Shown here: piece by piece, positions 37,850 to 45,956 of the stretch
How the letters are laid out: every line of letters begins with the position of its first letter
How positions within the stretch are numbered: position 1 is the stretch's first letter
Notes under the pieces: generated by a model
Seen by the model: the letters and a program-made list of their open reading frames with translations, nothing else
Told to the model about the DNA's origin: nothing
Databases searched by the model: none
Translations under genes and position numbers: made by a program
Origin: Streptomyces sp. D2-8
GTDB lineage: Bacteria; Actinomycetota; Actinomycetes; Streptomycetales; Streptomycetaceae
Assembly (NCBI RefSeq): GCF_023184515.1
Contig: NZ_JAAHBP010000001.1
Span: 682,001 to 746,000 of the forward strand
Length of the DNA stretch: 64,000 nucleotides
Direction: 5' to 3'

Positions 37850-38314
37850 TCAAGAGCCGTATGACGCGTGCACGTTCGGACGAGGGGTGGGTCCGCCGAA
37901 GGGAAGGTGCAGGGTCCGTGAGGCGAGCAGCCAGGTCCCGTCGGCCCGGCGGAACGTGTCCTCGTAGTGCCCGATCTGGACCGGCGGTCCGGCCGGGACG
38001 ACACCACCCTCATAGCCGTCGACGCGGTACGTCGTGAAGTAGGAGACCGCACCGGCCGTGTCCGGTGATGTCACCGTGACCAGGACGTTGGACATCATGC
38101 GGCGGGAGAGCCGGTCGGCCGGGCGGGAGCCGAAGTACGTGCGCAACGCGTCGCGGCCCTCGACCAGCCGCCCGTCATGCGGCCACTGCCAGACGCCGTC
38201 CTCGGTGAACAGCCCGGCGACGGACGAGGGTTCGCCGAGGTCCAGCCGGTGGACGAAGTCGAGGATGAGGCGCTCGCAGGCGCGTTCGGCGAGGAGGCGT
38301 TCCATGGGGTCCAT
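37850..38314 (-). CDS. NTF2-like / SnoaL-fold protein
   Basis: A 154-residue protein with the SnoaL_4 pattern: a first helix ERACERLILDFVHRLDLGEPSSVAGLFTEDGVWQWP, then LVEGRDALRTYFGSR and MMSNVLVTV, and strands ending GHYEDTFRRADGTWLLASRTLHLPF. Such cone-shaped domains include polyketide cyclases, dehydratases and ring hydroxylase small subunits, and many bind hydrophobic ligands. Asp in FTEDGVW and His in GHYEDTF could be active-site residues. The KstR-linked genes start a few hundred bases away, but no operator lies directly before it. ATG at 38314 or 38305. Confidence 0.75.
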   Translation of the reverse strand: MDPMERLLAERACERLILDFVHRLDLGEPSSVAGLFTEDGVWQWPHDGRLVEGRDALRTYFGSRPADRLSRRMMSNVLVTVTSPDTAGAVSYFTTYRVDGYEGGVVPAGPPVQIGHYEDTFRRADGTWLLASRTLHLPFGGPTPRPNVHASYGS

Positions 38315-38389
38315 GGGAGTTTCGTAGCAGCCCGGCGGGCCACCCGGCGACGCGGTTTCACCTCACGTCGCACCTAGCCTGCGCCGCCT

Positions 38390-39415
38390 TCACACCGCCG
38401 CGTACGTCACCGGCTCGCTCCCCGGCACCGCCTCCGCCCGCCCCAGCTTCACCAGCCGCCGCAGATGCGCCTCGGCCTCAGATACGGCGATGGTGCGGGA
38501 GCCGTAGGGGATCTGCTCCCAGGGGCGGTTCCACTCCATGCGCTCGGCGAGCTGCCAGGGGGTGAGGGGCTCGGCGAGCAGGGCCAGCAGGGCGGTCAGG
38601 CGGGACTCGTGGTGGGTGAGCAACTCGCCGACGCGGGCGGCGGCGTCGGAGAACGGGTGCTGGTGGGCCGGGAGGACCTCGGCGGGGGCCAGCCGGCCGA
38701 CACGTTCCAGGGAGTCGAGGTAGTCGCCCAGGGGGTCGGTGACGGTGGTGTCCTCGGGATCCTCGTAGAGGCCGATGTGCGGGGTGATCCCGGGCAGCAG
38801 GTGGTCGCCGGAGAACAGGCGTCCCCGGCCCGGGAGTTGCGCCGGGTGGGTCTCCTCCAGGTGGAGGCATACGTGGCCGGGTGTGTGCCCCGGGGTCCAG
38901 ATCGCGCGCAGCCGGCGGCCGGGCAGTTCCAGGAGCTCGCCGGGGACGATGTCGCGGTCCGGCAGGGCCGGGGAGAGACCGGGCAGGGTGCGGTGGCGGG
39001 GCTGCCGCAGGGGCGCGATGTGCTCCTCGGGCGCGCCCGCCGCGGCGAGCTTGGCCGCCATGTACGAGAACCAGCGCTCGGGACGGGCCTGCCGGGTCCG
39101 CCGTACGACCGCGGTGTCCGCCGCGTGCATCGCGATCCAGGCGCCCGACGCCTCCCGGACCCGGCCGGACAGGCCGTGGTGGTCCGGGTGGTGGTGGGTG
39201 ATGACCACGCCGTGGAGGTCGGCGACCGAGGTGCCGCAGGCCGTGAGGCCCCGCGTGAGGGTGTCCCAGGACTCCGGGTCGTCCCAGCCGGTGTCGATCA
39301 GGACCGGGCCGCGGTCGGTGTCGACGACGTACACCAGCGTGTGGCCGAGCGGGTTGTCCGGGATGGGGACCCGGAGGGACCGGACGCCTCCGCCGTGGTC
39401 GGTCACCTGTGTCAT
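38390..39415 (-). CDS. MBL-fold metallo-hydrolase
   Basis: A 341-residue protein. The metallo-beta-lactamase motif THHHPDHHG (metal ligands in HHHPDHH at 74-80) is followed by TPGHTPGHVCLHL, SGDHLLPGITPHIG and LPAHQHPF, giving a complete two-metal site. The C-terminal 90 residues form a winged-helix-like tail (LTALLALLAEPLTPWQLAERMEW...EAEAHLRRLVKLGRAEAV), as in LACTB2-like hydrolases. Candidate substrates are thioesters or lactones. AGGGGAG precedes the ATG. The divergent promoter region shared with the aldehyde dehydrogenase gene carries an exact KstR-type operator. Confidence 0.85.
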   Translation of the reverse strand: MTQVTDHGGGVRSLRVPIPDNPLGHTLVYVVDTDRGPVLIDTGWDDPESWDTLTRGLTACGTSVADLHGVVITHHHPDHHGLSGRVREASGAWIAMHAADTAVVRRTRQARPERWFSYMAAKLAAAGAPEEHIAPLRQPRHRTLPGLSPALPDRDIVPGELLELPGRRLRAIWTPGHTPGHVCLHLEETHPAQLPGRGRLFSGDHLLPGITPHIGLYEDPEDTTVTDPLGDYLDSLERVGRLAPAEVLPAHQHPFSDAAARVGELLTHHESRLTALLALLAEPLTPWQLAERMEWNRPWEQIPYGSRTIAVSEAEAHLRRLVKLGRAEAVPGSEPVTYAAV

Positions 39416-39450
39416 GGGCTCCCCTGTCGCCGGCTCCCCGTCACTATAAC

Positions 39451-39464
39451 TAGAACGGGTTCCA
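39451..39464. promoter_or_regulatory. KstR operator, MBL / aldehyde dehydrogenase promoter
   Basis: TAGAACGGGTTCCA matches TnnAACnnGTTnnA at every fixed position. It lies 36 bp before the MBL start and 110 bp before the aldehyde dehydrogenase start, so it can serve both divergent transcripts. Confidence 0.75.
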
Positions 39465-39573
39465 ATGGGAGGCGTCCCGTGCTGTGCGGTCCGTGGACTC
39501 CTTCGGGCGGGGCTGGTATCAGTGGGCGTATCTGATGCACCGTCAGAGCACGCTCCCGGGGAGGCAGTCGGCC

Positions 39574-41025
39574 ATGACCGAGCTCGTGGAACACGGACAG
39601 CTGTTCATCGGCGGGGAGTTGACCGACCCCCTGGGCCAGGACGTCATCGAGGTGATCTCACCGCACACCGAGGAGGTCATCGGACGCGTCCCGCACGCCT
39701 CGACGGCGGATGTGGACCGGGCCGTGGCGGCGGCGCGGCGGGCGTTCGACGAGGGGCCCTGGCCGCGCATGAGCCTCGACGAGCGGATCGAGGTCGTGAG
39801 CCGGATCAAGGACGCCGTCACCGTCCGGCACGACGAGATCGCCCGCGTGATCTCCGCCCAGAACGGCTCGCCGTACTCCTGGAGCGTCCTCGCCCAGGCG
39901 CTCGGCGCGGTGATGGTCTGGGACTCGGCGATCACCGTCGCACGGAACTTCACCCACGAGGAGCGGCGCGACGGCGTACTGGGCAGGATCCTCGTACGGC
40001 GTGAGCCCGTCGGGGTCGTGGCCGCCGTGGCCCCCTGGAACGTCCCGCAGTTCGTCGCCGCCGCCAAGCTCGCCCCCGCGCTGCTCACCGGCTGCACGGT
40101 CGTGCTCAAGCCCTCGCCCGAGTCGCCGCTCGACGCCTATCTGCTCGGCGAGATCGCCCGCGAGGCCGGGCTGCCGGAGGGCGTGCTGTCGATCCTGCCC
40201 GCCGACCGGGAGGTGAGCGAGTACCTGGTCGGGCACCCGGGGATCGACAAGGTCTCCTTCACCGGGTCGGTCGCGGCCGGCAAGCGCGTGATGGAGGTGG
40301 CCGCCCGCAATCTCACGCGCGTCACGCTCGAACTCGGCGGCAAGTCCGCGGCCGTCGTGCTGCCGGACGCGGACGTCGAGACGGCCGTGGCGGGCATCGC
40401 CCCCGCGGCCTGGATGAACAACGGGCAGGCCTGCGTCGCCCAGACGCGCATCCTCCTGCCGCGCTCCCGCTACGACGAGTTCGCCGACGCCCTCGCGGCC
40501 GCGGCGGGCGCCCTGACGGTCGGCGACCCGCTGGACCCGGCCACCCAGGTGGGCCCGCTGGTGGCCCGGCGGCAGCAGCAGCGCAACCTCGACTACATCC
40601 GCATCGGGCAGGAGGAGGGCGCCAAGATCCTCACCGGCGGCGGACGCCCGGCCGGCCTCGACCGCGGCTGGTACGTCGAGCCCACCCTCTTCGGCGACGT
40701 CGACAACTCCATGCGCATCGCCCGCGAGGAGATCTTCGGCCCGGTGATCTGCCTGCTGCCCTACGACGACGAGTCCGACGCCGTGAAGATCGCGAACGAC
40801 TCCGACTACGGGCTGAGCGGCAGCGTCTGGACCGCTGACGTCGAGCACGGCATCGACATCGCCCGCCAGGTCCGTACGGGCACGTACTCCGTCAACACCT
40901 TCAGCCTGGACATGCTGGGGCCCTTCGGCGGCTACAAGAACTCGGGCCTGGGGCGGGAGTTCGGGCCCGAGGGGTACGGCGAGTACCTGGAGCACAAGAT
41001 GATCCACCTCCCGGCGCAGGCGTAG
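39574..41025 (+). CDS. NAD(P)-dependent aldehyde dehydrogenase
   Basis: A 483-residue ALDH with every catalytic part: Asn156 in APWNVPQF, the nucleotide-binding FTGSVAAGKRVME, Glu253 in LELGGKSAA and the nucleophile Cys287 in NNGQACVAQ. It oxidises an aldehyde to an acid. In this setting a candidate is the aldehyde left after hydroxylation and dehydrogenation of a lipid side chain. GGGGAGG lies nine bases before the chosen ATG; a longer in-frame reading has no such site. The ferredoxin gene begins two bases after its stop. A KstR-type operator lies upstream. Confidence 0.92.
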   Translation: MTELVEHGQLFIGGELTDPLGQDVIEVISPHTEEVIGRVPHASTADVDRAVAAARRAFDEGPWPRMSLDERIEVVSRIKDAVTVRHDEIARVISAQNGSPYSWSVLAQALGAVMVWDSAITVARNFTHEERRDGVLGRILVRREPVGVVAAVAPWNVPQFVAAAKLAPALLTGCTVVLKPSPESPLDAYLLGEIAREAGLPEGVLSILPADREVSEYLVGHPGIDKVSFTGSVAAGKRVMEVAARNLTRVTLELGGKSAAVVLPDADVETAVAGIAPAAWMNNGQACVAQTRILLPRSRYDEFADALAAAAGALTVGDPLDPATQVGPLVARRQQQRNLDYIRIGQEEGAKILTGGGRPAGLDRGWYVEPTLFGDVDNSMRIAREEIFGPVICLLPYDDESDAVKIANDSDYGLSGSVWTADVEHGIDIARQVRTGTYSVNTFSLDMLGPFGGYKNSGLGREFGPEGYGEYLEHKMIHLPAQA

Positions 41026-41027
41026 CG

Positions 41028-41261
41028 ATGGGCGACCGCTGGCACGTCGAGGTCGACCGCTCCCTGTGCATCGGCTCCGCGCAGTGCCTCCACCACGCGC
41101 CGGAGGGCTTCCGCCTGGACACCGCCCGCCAGTCCCGTCCGGCCGCCCCGGACATGGACGCGAACGAACGGGTGCTGGAGGCGGCGGAGAGCTGTCCGAC
41201 GGAGGCGATCACGATCACCCTGGGGGACAGCGGCGAGGTCGTGTTCCCGCCGGAGGAGTAG
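41028..41261 (+). CDS. 3Fe-4S ferredoxin
   Basis: A 77-residue ferredoxin. Cys14 and Cys20 (CIGSAQC) and Cys56 followed by Pro are the three ligands; the fourth position that would make a 4Fe-4S cluster is Ala18. This is the standard electron donor for Streptomyces P450s. It is co-transcribed with the aldehyde dehydrogenase (two bases between genes) under a KstR-type site, and no P450 is adjacent. The regulon's CYP125-like enzyme at 27 kb is the obvious candidate partner. Confidence 0.92.
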   Translation: MGDRWHVEVDRSLCIGSAQCLHHAPEGFRLDTARQSRPAAPDMDANERVLEAAESCPTEAITITLGDSGEVVFPPEE

Positions 41262-41384
41262 CGCCCGAAAAGTTCCCCTTCAGGGGGTTTCATTCCTGGA
41301 GGGGAGTTCTATCCTGGAAGCAGGCCTACGAGGCGAGTGAGGGAGTCCGACCGGAGTGGCCGACGTCGGCTGGAGGCTGCAGTC

Positions 41385-41505
41385 TCCGCCGGTGCCGACT
41401 GAGACGGTAGGGCTGAGAGGCCGAAGGGAGCCGGGCCGAAAACCGGCACCCTGAGGCGACCCCCATCACCTGATCCGGACCATACCGGCGAAGGGAACCC
41501 GTCTC
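41385..41505 (+). ncRNA. TPP (thiamine) riboswitch with no thiamine gene downstream
   Basis: GGTGCC (41391), then GGCTGAGAGG (41411), a stable extra hairpin CCGG..GAAAA..CCGG, CACC, and ACCTGATCC with ACCATACCGGCGAAGGGAA (ending 41497) are the thi-box elements in order on the plus strand. P2 (GGTG/CACC), P3 (GCC/GGC) and P5 (CCGG/CCGG) can all form. The P1 stem is not obvious; instead GAGACGG (41401-41407) could pair with CCGTCTC (41499-41505). The next gene on this strand is a glycosyltransferase 880 bp away, beyond the convergent repressor gene. The part of the gap at 41262-41384 shows nothing recognised. Confidence 0.8.
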
Positions 41506-41521
41506 GTAGGTCCTTCGCATG

Positions 41522-42178
41522 TCAGGAGGTCGGCGCGGTCAGGTCGATCAGGCGGCACACCGTCTCGATGTCGATCTTCACCTGGGCGATGGAGGCGCGG
41601 CCCGACAGCCAGGTGATCAGCGCCGAGTGCCAGGTGTGCTCGATGACCCGGACCGCCGAGAGCTGCTCCGGGGTCGGGTTCTCCTGGCCCATCGCGTCCA
41701 GGATGATCGCCGTCGTCTGACGGGAGACCTGGTCGACCTCCGGACTCACGCTGCGGTCGGCGAACGTCAGCGCGCGGACCATCGCATCGGCCAGATGCGG
41801 CTCGCGCTGCAGCGCCCGGAAGGCCCGCATCAGCGTCTCCGCGACCCGCTCGGCCGCCGTCTCGCCCTGCGGGGGCTTCTTCCGCAGTGTGCCGTGCATG
41901 TGCTCCAACTGGTCCTGCATCGTGGCGACCAGCAGGTGGATCTTGGAAGGGAAGTAGCGGTACAGCGTGCCGAGCGCCACCTGGGAGGACTCCGCGACCT
42001 CGCGCATCTGCACGGCGTCGAAGCCGCCCCGGCTGGCCAGCTGCGCACTCGCGTGCAGGATGCGGCGGCGGCGGGCCTCCTGCCGCTCCGTGAGGGGCGG
42101 GGAGGCGGGGGCTGCCGCTCTGGCTTCCACCTTGGCCGGCTTGTTCACCTTGGCGCTCACCTTGGCTTCTGCGGGCAT
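41522..42178 (-). CDS. kstR: KstR-like TetR-family repressor
   Basis: A 218-residue protein. After a Lys/Ala-rich leader, RRRRILHASAQLASRGGFDAVQMREVAESSQVALGTLYRYFPSKIHLLVA (36-84) is a TetR DNA-binding domain. It is nearly the same in pattern as mycobacterial KstR, including VQMRxVA, VAxGTLYRYFPSK and HLLV. The ligand domain has FADRSVSPEVDQV and HTWHSALITWLSGRAS, also like KstR, whose effectors are CoA thioesters of cholesterol breakdown acids. I chose the ATG at 42178, as the sequence before it lacks helix and has no good ribosome site. An exact KstR box 144 bp upstream suggests autoregulation. A TPP-type riboswitch points into its 3' end. Confidence 0.88.
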   Translation of the reverse strand: MPAEAKVSAKVNKPAKVEARAAAPASPPLTERQEARRRRILHASAQLASRGGFDAVQMREVAESSQVALGTLYRYFPSKIHLLVATMQDQLEHMHGTLRKKPPQGETAAERVAETLMRAFRALQREPHLADAMVRALTFADRSVSPEVDQVSRQTTAIILDAMGQENPTPEQLSAVRVIEHTWHSALITWLSGRASIAQVKIDIETVCRLIDLTAPTS

Positions 42179-42321
42179 GGTTCGGTCCCGTTCCGTGACC
42201 GTCCGTGAGGACGAGTGATCACACAGCATGGCACGGCGCCGGTCGTGGCGTGAATCACCTGATCCACTGCTCACAGTGCCCCTACCTGCCGGTAGATTCA
42301 GAGCCTCCGAACGATCAAGTC

Positions 42322-42335
42322 TGAAACTTGTTCTA
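42322..42335. promoter_or_regulatory. KstR operator, repressor / glycosyltransferase promoter
   Basis: TGAAACTTGTTCTA fits TnnAACnnGTTnnA at all fixed positions. It lies between the divergent repressor gene (start 42178) and glycosyltransferase gene (start 42390), 54 bp before the latter. Confidence 0.72.
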
Positions 42336-42389
42336 GATTAGCGTCCCGGCGTAGTCTCGCGGGACAGTGCAGGGAGAAGGGGGCTCGGA

Positions 42390-44024
42390 GTGACCGCTGA
42401 GGCCAGGGAGGCCGGGGCTCCGGAGGACCCCGCTGCCGACGGCTTGCGACCGCTCAATATCGCGCTCCTCACCTATAAAGGGAACCCGTTCTGCGGCGGG
42501 CAGGGTGTCTATGTCCGGCACCTCTCGCGCGAACTGGCCCGCCTCGGCCACCGGGTCGAGGTCATCGGCGCCCAGCCGTACCCCGTCCTCGACGAGGGCT
42601 ACGACGGGCTGAGCCTCACCGAGCTGCCCAGCCTCGACCTGTACCGCCAGCCGGATCCCTTCCGCACACCGGGGCGCGGCGAGTACCGCGACTGGATCGA
42701 CGCGCTGGAAGTCGCGACGATGTGGACCGGCGGCTTCCCGGAACCGCTGACGTTCTCGCTGCGCGCCCGCCGCCATCTGCGTGCCCGCCGCGGCGAGTTC
42801 GACGTCGTGCACGACAACCAGACCCTCGGCTACGGCCTGCTGGGCGACGTCGGCGCGCCCCTGGTGACGACCATCCACCACCCCATCACCGTCGACCGGC
42901 AGTTGGAGCTGGATGCGGCGGAAGGCCGGCAGCGACGCCTGTCGGTGCGGCGCTGGTACGCCTTCACGCGCATGCAGAAACGCGTCGCGCGCCGGCTGCC
43001 GTCCGTGCTCACCGTGTCCGGCACGTCGCAGCAGGAGATCATCGACCACCTCGGTGTCCGGCGCGACCGCATCCACGTGGTCCACATCGGCGCCGACACC
43101 GACCTGTTCTCGCCGGATCCCTCGGTGCCGGTCGTGCCGGGCCGGATCGTGACGACGTCCAGCGCGGACGTGCCGCTGAAGGGCCTGGTGCATCTCGTCG
43201 AGGCGCTGGCCAAGGTGCGGACCGAGCACCCCGGCGCCCATCTCGTCGTCGTCGGCAAGCGGCCCACCGAGGGGCCGGTCGCCCAGGCGATGGAGCGGTA
43301 CGGCCTCGCCGGGGCCGTCGAGTTCGTCAAGGGCATCTCCGACGCGGAACTCGTCGACCTTGTGCGCTCGGCGCAGGTCGCGTGCGTGCCGTCGCTCTAC
43401 GAGGGCTTCTCGCTCCCGGCCGCCGAGGCCATGGCGACGGGCACGCCCCTGCTCGCCACGACCGGCGGCGCCCTACCCGAGGTCGCCGGCCGCGACGGGG
43501 AGACGTGCCTGGCGGTACCGCCAGGCGACGCGGGCGCGCTGGCCGCCGGCCTGGGCCGACTGCTGGGCGACGCGGACCTGCGCGCCCGCCTCGGCGCGGC
43601 CGGACGCGAACGGGTCCTGCGGCACTTCACCTGGGCCAGGGCGGCGGAGGGCACGGTGGCTCGATACCGCGAAGCGATCGACCGGTCCGGTGCCGCCGCC
43701 GACCACTCCACGCCGGGGATTTCCGGCCGTTCCGCGACGGCACGTGCGGGCTCCGCGCCGGAGGCCTCCGGTCGCTCCGCGACGGGTGTTCTCGACCGCT
43801 CCGCGCCCCGGTCTCCGAGCCGCTCCGCGGCCTCGACGGAGGCCGGCTCCGCCGGGGAGGCGGGTGCCGACTCGGCGGCGTCGGCGGGTGCCGGTGCTGT
43901 GGCCGGCGCAGGGGCCGGGGGTGTCGCTTCGGCGGGTGCCGGGGGCGTCACCTCGGCGGGGGCCGTGTCCGCGGCTCCCACAGATGTAGAAGGCGTCAAC
44001 TCCGAAAGCAGGGCCACGTGCTGA
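42390..44024 (+). CDS. Family 4 glycosyltransferase with long low-complexity tail
   Basis: A 544-residue protein. Residues 20-435 are a GT-B glycosyltransferase of family GT4: GNPFCGGQGVYVRHLSRELARLGHRVEVI at the acceptor side, IHVVHIGADTDLFSP before the linker, and VPSLYEGFSLPAAEAMATGTPLLAT carrying the E-x7-E sugar-nucleotide motif. The last ~110 residues are a Ser/Ala/Gly-rich run with imperfect SGRSAT repeats and AGAG units, probably disordered. GTG start at 42390 with GGGGCTCGGAG. It overlaps the methyltransferase gene by seven bases. The presence of a KstR-type box ahead suggests it could be lipid-responsive. Confidence 0.88.
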   Translation: MTAEAREAGAPEDPAADGLRPLNIALLTYKGNPFCGGQGVYVRHLSRELARLGHRVEVIGAQPYPVLDEGYDGLSLTELPSLDLYRQPDPFRTPGRGEYRDWIDALEVATMWTGGFPEPLTFSLRARRHLRARRGEFDVVHDNQTLGYGLLGDVGAPLVTTIHHPITVDRQLELDAAEGRQRRLSVRRWYAFTRMQKRVARRLPSVLTVSGTSQQEIIDHLGVRRDRIHVVHIGADTDLFSPDPSVPVVPGRIVTTSSADVPLKGLVHLVEALAKVRTEHPGAHLVVVGKRPTEGPVAQAMERYGLAGAVEFVKGISDAELVDLVRSAQVACVPSLYEGFSLPAAEAMATGTPLLATTGGALPEVAGRDGETCLAVPPGDAGALAAGLGRLLGDADLRARLGAAGRERVLRHFTWARAAEGTVARYREAIDRSGAAADHSTPGISGRSATARAGSAPEASGRSATGVLDRSAPRSPSRSAASTEAGSAGEAGADSAASAGAGAVAGAGAGGVASAGAGGVTSAGAVSAAPTDVEGVNSESRATC

Positions 44025-44767
44025 CCGTCGACTTCTCCCGGTTCCCGCTCGCCCCGGGGGACCGGGTCCTGGACCTCGGCTGCGGGGCCGGGCGGCACGC
44101 GTTCGAGTGTTACCGGCGAGGCGCGCAGGTCGTGGCGCTGGACCAGAACGCCGAGGAGATCCGCGAGGTCGCGAAGTGGTTCGCGGCGATGAAGGAGGCC
44201 GGCGAGGCCCCCGAGGGCGCCACCGCCACGGCCATGGAGGGCGACGCCCTCGCGCTGCCCTTCCCCGACGAGTCCTTCGACGTCGTGATCATCTCCGAGG
44301 TGATGGAGCACATCCCGGACGACAAGGGCGTCCTCGCGGAGATGGTGCGGGTGCTGAAGCCCGGCGGGCGCATCGCCGTCACCGTCCCGCGCTACGGCCC
44401 CGAGAAGGTCTGCTGGACCCTCTCCGACGCCTACCACGAGGTCGAGGGCGGCCACATCCGCATCTACAAGGCGGACGAACTGCTCGCGAAGATCCGCGAG
44501 GCCGGGCTCAAGCCCTACGGCACCCACCACGCCCACGCCCTGCACTCGCCCTACTGGTGGCTCAAGTGCGCGTTCGGCGTCGACAACGACAAGGCGCTGC
44601 CGGTGCGCGCGTACCACAAGCTGCTCGTCTGGGACATCATGAAGAAGCCGCTGGCCACCCGGGTCGCCGAGCAGGCGCTGAACCCGCTGATCGGCAAGAG
44701 CTTCGTGGCGTACGCGACCAAGCCGCACCTGCCGCGTCTGGCCGACAACGGGGCGGACGCCACGTGA
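44018..44767 (+). CDS. Class I SAM-dependent methyltransferase
   Basis: A 249-residue protein. VLDLGCGAGRHAFECYRRGAQVVALDQNAEEI holds the SAM-binding glycine loop and acidic residue, FDVVIISEVMEHIPDDKGVLAEMVRVLKPGG the post-II and post-III motifs. The C-terminal YHEVEGGHIRIYKADELLAKIREAGLKPYGTHHAHALHSPYWWLKC is less common and may bind the acceptor. No substrate can be named. The GTG start lies inside the end of the glycosyltransferase gene and its stop overlaps the next start (GTGA), so all three proteins are made in fixed ratio. Confidence 0.88.
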   Translation: MLTVDFSRFPLAPGDRVLDLGCGAGRHAFECYRRGAQVVALDQNAEEIREVAKWFAAMKEAGEAPEGATATAMEGDALALPFPDESFDVVIISEVMEHIPDDKGVLAEMVRVLKPGGRIAVTVPRYGPEKVCWTLSDAYHEVEGGHIRIYKADELLAKIREAGLKPYGTHHAHALHSPYWWLKCAFGVDNDKALPVRAYHKLLVWDIMKKPLATRVAEQALNPLIGKSFVAYATKPHLPRLADNGADAT

Positions 44768-45834
44768 CCACTCCCCGGACGGAACATCTGGTCCTGCCCG
44801 GGGTCCTCACCGCGGGGGAGGCCGCCGCGACCGTCGCCGGCATCCTCGCCGTGCAGCGCGAGGACGGTGCGATCCCGTGGTTCCGGGGGCACCACCTCGA
44901 CCCGTGGGACCACGTCGAGGCGGCCATGGCCCTCGACACGGCCGGCGAGCACGAGGCCGCCGAGCGGGCCTACCTGTGGCTGGCCCGGCACCAGAACGAG
45001 GACGGCTCCTGGTACGCGGCCTACGCCGACGGCGACTCCGGCGCGGTCACCGACCGGGGCCGGGAGACCAACTTCGTCGCCTACATAGCCGTGGGCGTCT
45101 GGCACCACCACCTCTCCACCGGCGACGACGCGTTCCTGGACCGGATGTGGCCGACGGTGTACGCGGCGGTGGAGTTCGTGCTCCGCCTCCAGCAGCCCGG
45201 CGGTCAGATCGGCTGGCGGCGCGACGACGACGGCACGGAGACGACGGACGCCCTGCTGACGGGGAGTTCCTCCATCCACCACGCGCTGCGCTGCGCCCTG
45301 GCCATCGCCGAGCAGCGGGAAGAGGCCCAACCGGACTGGGAGTTGGCCGCAGGCGCCCTGCGGCATGCCATACGGCACCACCCCGAGCGGTTCCTCGACA
45401 AGAACCGGTACTCGATGGACTGGTACTACCCGGTGCTCGGCGGTGCGCTGACCGGTGCGGAGGCCAAGGCCCGCATCGAGGAGGACTGGGACCGGTTCGT
45501 CGTCCCCGGACTGGGCGTGCGGTGCGTGGTTCCCAACCCGTGGGTCACGGGAGGTGAGTCCGCCGAACTCGCGCTCGCGCTGTGGGCGATGGGCGAATCG
45601 GACCGCGCGCTGGAGATCCTGCAGTCGATCCAGCACCTGCGCGATCCGGAGAGCGGGCTGTACTGGACCGGGTACGTCTTCGACGACGAGGCGGTCTGGC
45701 CGCGGGAGTTGACCACGTGGACCGCGGGGTCGTTGTTGCTGGCCGTGGCCGCGCTGGGGGGTCACGAGGCCACGTGCCAGGTGTTCGGTGGTACGGACTT
45801 GCCTGTCGGGCTCGAGTCGGACTGCTGCGCCTAG
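44764..45834 (+). CDS. Prenyltransferase/squalene-cyclase-fold protein of the GT4-methyltransferase operon
   Basis: A 356-residue soluble alpha/alpha-toroid protein. Repeats such as LAVQREDGAIPWF, LARHQNEDGSWYAAY and LRLQQPGGQIGW lie about 60-65 residues apart, as in squalene-cyclase-type folds. It lacks the DxDD of cyclases, so the annotation as prenyltransferase is only structural; six-hairpin glycosidases share this architecture, and Asp/Glu/Trp pairs (WDHVEAAMALD, WTAGSLLLAVA) favour a sugar-binding groove. Its GTG overlaps the upstream stop. With a GT4 and a methyltransferase it probably completes a small unnamed glycan or glycolipid pathway. Confidence 0.8.
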   Translation: MTTPRTEHLVLPGVLTAGEAAATVAGILAVQREDGAIPWFRGHHLDPWDHVEAAMALDTAGEHEAAERAYLWLARHQNEDGSWYAAYADGDSGAVTDRGRETNFVAYIAVGVWHHHLSTGDDAFLDRMWPTVYAAVEFVLRLQQPGGQIGWRRDDDGTETTDALLTGSSSIHHALRCALAIAEQREEAQPDWELAAGALRHAIRHHPERFLDKNRYSMDWYYPVLGGALTGAEAKARIEEDWDRFVVPGLGVRCVVPNPWVTGGESAELALALWAMGESDRALEILQSIQHLRDPESGLYWTGYVFDDEAVWPRELTTWTAGSLLLAVAALGGHEATCQVFGGTDLPVGLESDCCA

Positions 45835-45874
45835 GAACTCGGGAGTTGCTGCCGGATGGCGGGGCGCGAGTTGT

Positions 45875-45940
45875 GTGTGGTTGATCGCGCCCACGCGGCG
45901 GAGCCGCATGTCGAACACAGCCCCGCGCCCCTGAGGGCGA
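45875..45940. repeat. Diverged copy of the dispersed Streptomyces repeat
   Basis: GTGTGGTTGATCGCGC at 45875-45890 and GCCCCGCGCCCCTGAGGGCG at about 45919-45938 match the two ends of the element at 30001-30040, with about 28 bp of other sequence inserted between them. It lies between two convergent genes. Confidence 0.5.
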
Positions 45941-45956
45941 AGCCCTGAAGGCGTTC

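Noticed and set aside
41519..42208. Plus-strand frame after the TPP riboswitch as its target gene
   Set aside because: It is antisense to the KstR-like gene, Arg/His/Gly-rich, and matches no thiamine enzyme.
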